From Orobanche coerulescens (Eukaryota; Streptophyta; Magnoliopsida; Lamiales; Orobanchaceae): 64,000 nucleotides of DNA. The stretch spans positions 135,629,358 to 135,693,357 of the forward strand of contig CM065816.1 in the NCBI GenBank assembly GCA_033398695.1, written 5' to 3'. Positions 59,592 through 64,000 of the stretch are shown piece by piece; within the stretch, counting starts at the first letter, position 1, and each line of letters opens with the position of its first letter. A model generated the notes under the pieces. It made no database searches and was not told the DNA's origin. It saw only the letters and a list, made by a program, of their open reading frames with translations. A program made the translations under genes and the position numbers.

Positions 59592-60481
59592 TGCTATTGT
59601 CCGGTGTTTGGTGACTGGGCATGCTCTCACCATGGCGTTATTTGACCGGATAGAGTCTACCCGTGAAGACTATGATGCCGAGGTGATAGACTGTTATGTG
59701 CTTGCGACTCGAGCGAGGCTTCGGAGGGGAGTCCGTAGTGTTGGTGTCGTTAGAGTTTGCACAGTACTTGCCGGCTCCCTATTTTACGAAAGTTATATAA
59801 CCTACTCACTTGTATATCATTGGTTTGATATCGATCTTTTTAATTTTGTGGTTTGGCTTTTTGTAGTTAGTTTTGGCCAACGAGTTTGCAAGACTCCATC
59901 CGGATGATCCACTTGGCATCAAGGTGACGGGGAAGCCGGTTTACAAGGAGTGGAAAATTCCTAAATGCATCGAGGACTACATGACAGTCTTGATACACCA
60001 CATGCGGTTCCATGGTTAAATTGCAACGAAGTAAGTTTGAAATTTATATTTATAAATAATTGACGATTTGTTGCCATTTGAAATTTATATGTATAAATGA
60101 TTCGCTATGTTTGATGTGATGATCTTATATGATTACATATTGTGTTTGAACAGATCATTGCCATTTGTTGCCTCGACCAAAGCCACGGGTGACTATCAAG
60201 ATTGACATCATAGCATGGACCGTGGAGTTGTACGATTCCTTGTCACACCACCACGAAGATGGTCGTACCGATTCAACCAATCACGACCGATTATGCATCC
60301 GATGCCTCGTGTGCTAGCTCAATCCGGGTATTGGATGAACAACCAATCGAAAACGAAGTATGACACGGAGATGAGTTTCAAAATTATGCCACGAGAGCTA
60401 CGGTTCATACAAAACGACAATCACGCTTGTGGCCCCTTCGCGTGCATGTACTTGGATCGACTGCCTCTCGCAAACCTGTGA
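59592..60481 (+). pseudogene. Ulp1-type (C48) cysteine protease remains
   Basis: Continues the DUF1985 gene in another frame: SKPRDAIVRCLVTGHA and DRIESTREDYDAEVIDCYVLATRARLRRG, a possible intron 59792-59866, then LANEFARLHPDDPLGIKVTGKP, a TAA stop at 60017, a possible intron 60031-60153, then IAWTVELYDSL. In a third frame the active-site block QNDNHACGPFACMYLD (60410-60457) carries the Gln and Cys of the Ulp1 catalytic set. The His/Asp region is recognisable only in part. Stops and frame changes make it inactive. Confidence 0.75.
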
Positions 60482-60820
60482 GCAAGGCACCAAATCAAGG
60501 AACTTAATGAAAGATATATTAAGAAATATCGATATGGCCTAGCCGCTAAAATCTTTATGTTGTCTTTAGACATGTAGAATGGTTTATGTTGTGTTGTACA
60601 ATATTTATGTTGTATTTAGACGCTTTGGATGAATGTGTCGGTGTTGTTAAATCCAATGTGTTGGCCTCGTTACACGCGATGGATGCACACGATCGTGGCC
60701 ATCGTGTGTTGCGATCGTGTGCAACCTTCCCACGGTCATGCGTCCCGATGTCAGCTGCGCGCACGATGGTCCGGCATGACCGTGTGCAAACGATCGTGAG
60801 TACCATCGTGGAACGGGCCG
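60482..60820. repeat. Spacer with CACGATCGTG-type palindromes
   Basis: Palindrome words from about 60685 to 60820 (CACACGATCGTGGCC, AACGATCGTGAG and others). No gene. Confidence 0.65.
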
Positions 60821-62045
60821 CACACGATCGTGTGTTCAATCGTGGCCACGACCGTACACGATCGTGTGCATATGAACTTTTGGTATTTTTGCAAATTTGA
60901 AGTATTGTGTTATCTAGAATGATGTTTTGTGATTCAAACATCGCATGTTCAAACATTAATTACAATATGGCTTCTTATACGAACTCCTATTTGTCATTTC
61001 GTTGTAATTCATTAGTATATGAGGTCATTCATCCAGATGATTGAACTTATCCGCACGTACTAATAGAACAATTGGACGACACATGATATGCAATATATTA
61101 TGGTAATTCAATCAATAACTTTTTATATAAGTGTATCATTAACAAATAATTGTTAATATATAAGTAACAACACCTAAATTGACGAGTAATTTGAGAAATT
61201 GGTGAAAATTCTTGACGTTCTTGTGCACACGATCGTGTGTTCAATCGTGGCCACGACCGTGTACACGATCGTGTGCATATGAACTTTTGGTATTTTTGCA
61301 AATTTGAAGTATTGTGTTATCTAGAATGATGTTTTGTGATTCAAACATCGCTTGTTCAACCATTAATTACAATATGGCTTCTTATACGAACTCCTATTTG
61401 TCATTTCGTTGTAATTCATTAGTATATGAGGTCATTCATCCAGATGATTGAACTTATCCGTACGTACTAATAGAACAATTGGACGACACATGATATGCAA
61501 TATATTATGGTAATTCAATCAATAACTTTTTATATAAGTGTATCATTAACAAATAATTGTTAATATATAAGTAACAACACCTAAATTGACGAGTAATTTG
61601 AGAAATTGGTGAAAATTCTTGACGTTCTTGTGCACACGATTGTGTGTTCAATCGTGGCCACGACCGTGTACACGATCGTGTGCATATGAACTTTTGGTAT
61701 TTTTGTAAATTTGAAGTATTGTGTTATCTAGAATGATGTTTTGTGATTCAAACATCGCATGTTCAAACATTAATTACAATATGGCTTCTTATACGAACTC
61801 CTATTTGTCATTTCGTTGTAATTCATTAGTATATGAGGTCATTCATCCAGATGATTGAACTTATCCGTACGTACTAATAGAACAATTGGACGACACATGA
61901 TATGCAATATATTATGGTAATTCAATCTATAACTTTTTATATAAGTGTATCATTAACAAATAATTGTTAATATATAAGTGTTAACACCTAAATTGACGAG
62001 TAATTTGAGAAATTGGTGAAAACTCTTGACGTTCTTGTGCACACG
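60821..62045. repeat. Tandem repeat, about 407-bp unit, three copies
   Basis: Units begin with CACACGAT(C/T)GTGTGTTC at 60821, 61226 and 61633, and a fourth start is at 62040: periods of 405, 407 and 407 bp. Units are almost identical, each with two or three CACGATCGTG palindromes at its start. No coding. Confidence 0.93.
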
Positions 62046-62362
62046 ATCGTGTGTTCAATCGTGGCCACGACCGTGTACACGATCGTGTGCATACGTGGAT
62101 ACAGCGCCAATTTGACACCTGGTTGCCAACGTGTCACACGATTGGAACACACGATCGCGGCGATCGTGTACACGGTCGTGTGCATACGTGGATACAGCGC
62201 CAATTTGACACCTGGTTGCCAACGTGTCACACGATTGGAACACACGATCGCGGCGATCGTGTACACGGTCGTGTGCATACGTGGATACAACGCCAATTTG
62301 ACACCTGGTGGCCAACGTGTCACACGATTGGAACACGCGATCGTGTACACGATCGTGTTCAC
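62040..62362. repeat. Tandem repeat, 93-bp unit, three copies, palindrome-rich
   Basis: CATACGTGGATAC starts at 62090, 62183 and 62276 (93 bp apart). Each unit holds CACACGATTGG, ACACGATCGCGGCGATCGTG and similar words. 93 is divisible by three, which explains long spurious frames through it. Confidence 0.93.
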
Positions 62363-62374
62363 TTCAAAGGTCAA

Positions 62375-62480
62375 ATTATTTTATTATAAAGTCCCGTCGG
62401 TCCCCCTTTATTATAAGTCGATCCCCCTTTTATTATAAAATCCCGTGTCCCCCTTTACTTTAAAATCCCCTCGTGTCGGA
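62375..62480. repeat. Short CCCCCTTTATTATAAA-type repeats
   Basis: Four diverged copies of a roughly 28-bp TCCCCCTTTATTATAAA unit. Confidence 0.65.
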
Positions 62481-62557
62481 CGGTCTCCACCCCTTTTGCA
62501 CTTCAAACCCTAATCAATTAACCTCGCTTAAAATTCATTAAAATCAAATACGCGAAA

Positions 62558-62911
62558 TGAGCGGCCGATTACGAGAAACCGATTTAGGAGGAAGCGAAGC
62601 ACCACCACCAAAAAGAAGGAGGAGGATACCTACTCCCAACCCACCATACAGAACTAGGCCGAGAGGAAGATACTCAATGCTCAGAGTAAGTTTTTTGATT
62701 TTGTTGTATGTGTAGTGACTATCATTGCAAATTAATGTGTTCCATGAAAAACACTGCGAGCACTCCAGTCATACTAGATGGTGATGATGATAATGATTTG
62801 GAGATTTCTGAGAGTAAAAGCAAAAAATTTATTTTGGAAGAGGAAGTTCATGAAGACGGTGATACAAGACTAAAGATACAGCAGCAGATTGGGGAAAAGG
62901 GATCCAATTGA
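62558..62911 (+). CDS. Small two-exon gene of unknown function
   Basis: Exon 1 from ATG 62558 (MSGRLRETDLGGSEAPPPKRRRR) to a strong donor GTAAGT near 62687; acceptor near 62713 or 62756; the second exon is acidic (DGDDDNDLEISESKSKKF) and ends KGSN at 62911. The first part is basic with a possible nuclear localisation signal (PKRRRRI). No family is recognised. It lies between the palindrome repeats and the mudrA 3' end, so it is probably a transposon gene. The intron as modelled is unusually short, so the exon join is uncertain. Confidence 0.45.
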
Positions 62912-63299
62912 TTGTTTTTGTTATGTTATTATTAGATATTTTGTGTGATGGTGATTAAATTTTGTTTTGTAAAGTTATATGCTTTGGAACTGTAAACTAT
63001 TGCTCTTTGAAGTGAGCTACTTTGTTATGGTTAATGTTTGGCTCCATAGTCACCTTTATTTGCTTTACATTACTGAACACTTAAATTTCAATTCAAAGGT
63101 AAAGAAAATATACACAAAATTATGCATTTCAACTAATAATCAGAATACTGAATTAATACATGGTCCATCGAGGATCAAAATATCAACACATGATTGTTGC
63201 TAGTAAGTCACAAAATATAAAAATACATAAGCAATTTAAGTTTCACGGTATGGACATCCCCTTATGTCATGGTCATCATTACGGCAAATGCTACACCTC
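62912..63299. other. AT-rich spacer, no gene seen
   Basis: Probable 3' regions of the small + strand gene and of the minus-strand transposase. Confidence 0.5.
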
Positions 63300-63690
63300 T
63301 TCTTCTACTGGCGCCTTTGCCTCGGTTGTGCATCGATTTCTTGAGTTTCTTCAGGGATATTCAAATCCACACCCCCTATGGGAATGAATGCTTTGCAAGA
63401 TTTTCTATTGTGGCCGGTTCCTTTACACCTACCGCACACCTGAGGCCGTCCACCTGCGTGCAAATTTTCAACAGCGGACCGTGCGCGACTCATCCTTGGT
63501 CGGCCGGCTTGTCGTACCTCTTCTGGAGGTACGCAAACGATGAATGAGATCTCCGGTGGGACACTCCACTCATCAGGATGTGGGATGGGACTAATATGCT
63601 CCTTATAAGTCTCTCTAAGGCCTTGTTGCTTGAAATAACGCTAACAAAATCATACACGGACAAACCATTGCCGGCGCGCCTGTTACAATA
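63300..63690 (-). pseudogene. mudrA-type transposase, C-terminal exon (frameshifted)
   Basis: On the minus strand: an acceptor near 63688 (TTGTAACAG), then GLSVYDFVS, a one-base insertion near 63637, then ETYKEHISPIPHPDEWSVPPE and GRPRMSRARSAVENL, then the zinc knuckle CGRCKGTGHNRKSC and a stop near 63305. This is the usual end of MULE transposases (post-SWIM segment, proline block, knuckle). The rest of the gene should lie to the right of the window. Confidence 0.82.
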
Positions 63691-63784
63691 AGCAATTATG
63701 TCAAGGATGTTGTATAGGATAATGTATTTTTTATTGATGAGGTGATAAATCCAGACCATCCCTGTTTTGCAAACGATGGGAAAA

Positions 63785-64000
63785 CACGACCGCGTCGATC
63801 GTGTGTTACGATCACGGGGATCGTGGGGTCACGATCGTGTGTTACGATCACGGGGATCGTGGGGTCACGATCGTGTGTTACGATCACGGGGATCGTGGGG
63901 TTACGATCGTGTGTTACGATCACGGGTATCGTGTGTTACGATCGTGCCCATTGTGTTACGATCGTGCACATCGTGTGTCCCATCGTGGGTTACGATAAGA
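63785..64000. repeat. 36-bp tandem repeat of CACGATCGTG type
   Basis: GATCGTGTGTTACGATCACG recurs at 63797, 63833, 63869 and 63905 (36-bp steps), then degenerates into GTTACGATCGTGC units to the window end. It lies where an intron of the minus-strand transposase would be. Confidence 0.92.

Larger units (their letters stand above)
56798..64000. mobile_element. Mutator-like element with DUF1985/Ulp1 cargo (MULE-2), right end outside window
   Basis: A DUF1985 gene and an Ulp1 protease relic on the + strand, and the 3' end of a mudrA transposase on the minus strand. MULEs that carry ULP-like genes (Kaonashi type) are known in plants. CACGATCGTG palindrome arrays lie in the introns and spacers. 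The left border, just after the TAA microsatellite, is approximate; no terminal inverted repeat could be paired. Confidence 0.6.

Noticed and set aside
60821..62362. A CRISPR array
   Set aside because: Repeats are long, almost identical units with no unique spacers, in a plant transposon context; no cas genes.
62013..62438. Long open frames on both strands through the 93-bp repeats
   Set aside because: The unit length is divisible by three and made of palindromes, which opens several frames on both strands; no domain or codon bias.

Overview
This is repeat-dense nuclear DNA from a flowering plant, most likely a eudicot; the species cannot be read from the window. The evidence is Ty3 chromoviral (Tekay-like), Athila-like and Tat-like LTR elements, gag-only copia-like elements, Mutator-like elements with DUF1985/Ulp1 cargo, a PIF/Harbinger fragment, hAT and Stowaway MITEs, and spliceosomal introns. 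No ordinary host gene was recognised; almost every feature belongs to a mobile element, and most coding regions are broken. All alignments were made by eye.

Layout. 1-7680: the 3' part of a Ty3/Tekay-like element (A), inserted inside the reverse transcriptase of an Athila-like element (E). E runs on to about 14860. Between E's integrase and its 3' LTR lie two intact extra ORFs: a 181-aa protein that resembles plant-virus cysteine-rich nucleic-acid-binding proteins, and a 218-aa LOG-type (cytokinin-activating) enzyme with its own TATA box and poly(A) signal. 14986-16215: a degenerate A-tract/GC-rich repeat array. About 16440-35250: an old Mutator-like element with arrays of GAGTAA/GAGTCA motifs, broken by a gag-only copia-like element (D, 18471-23083) and a reversed solo LTR of the A family (23899-34327). 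That solo LTR is itself split by a pol-less Tat-like element (C, 25817-34228) carrying gag on one strand and an antisense ORF on the other.

About 36334-41597: a PIF/Harbinger relic holding a second gag-only element (F, 36459-40603). 42496-43480: a Stowaway MITE, a GAATC repeat and TAA microsatellites. About 43481-56345: a non-LTR retroelement, probably with a restriction-like endonuclease, sitting in TAA microsatellite and split by a second A-family element (B, 45590-54757) that carries a hAT MITE with a tRNA-like segment. About 56800 to the end: a second Mutator-like element with a DUF1985 gene, a broken Ulp1 protease, a mudrA 3' end, and arrays of the palindrome CACGATCGTG in introns and spacers, including 407-, 93- and 36-bp tandem repeats.

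Two themes stand out. First, the LTR promoters of element families from two superfamilies (Ty3 A/B/solo LTR and copia-like D/F) have clusters of 12-16-bp palindromes just upstream of the TATA box; the Athila LTR has two hairpins in the same place, and the Mutator-like elements carry other short-motif arrays. Second, the Athila-like element carries a hormone-activation enzyme and a virus-like nucleic-acid-binding ORF, an accessory pair that I do not know to have been described for this lineage.
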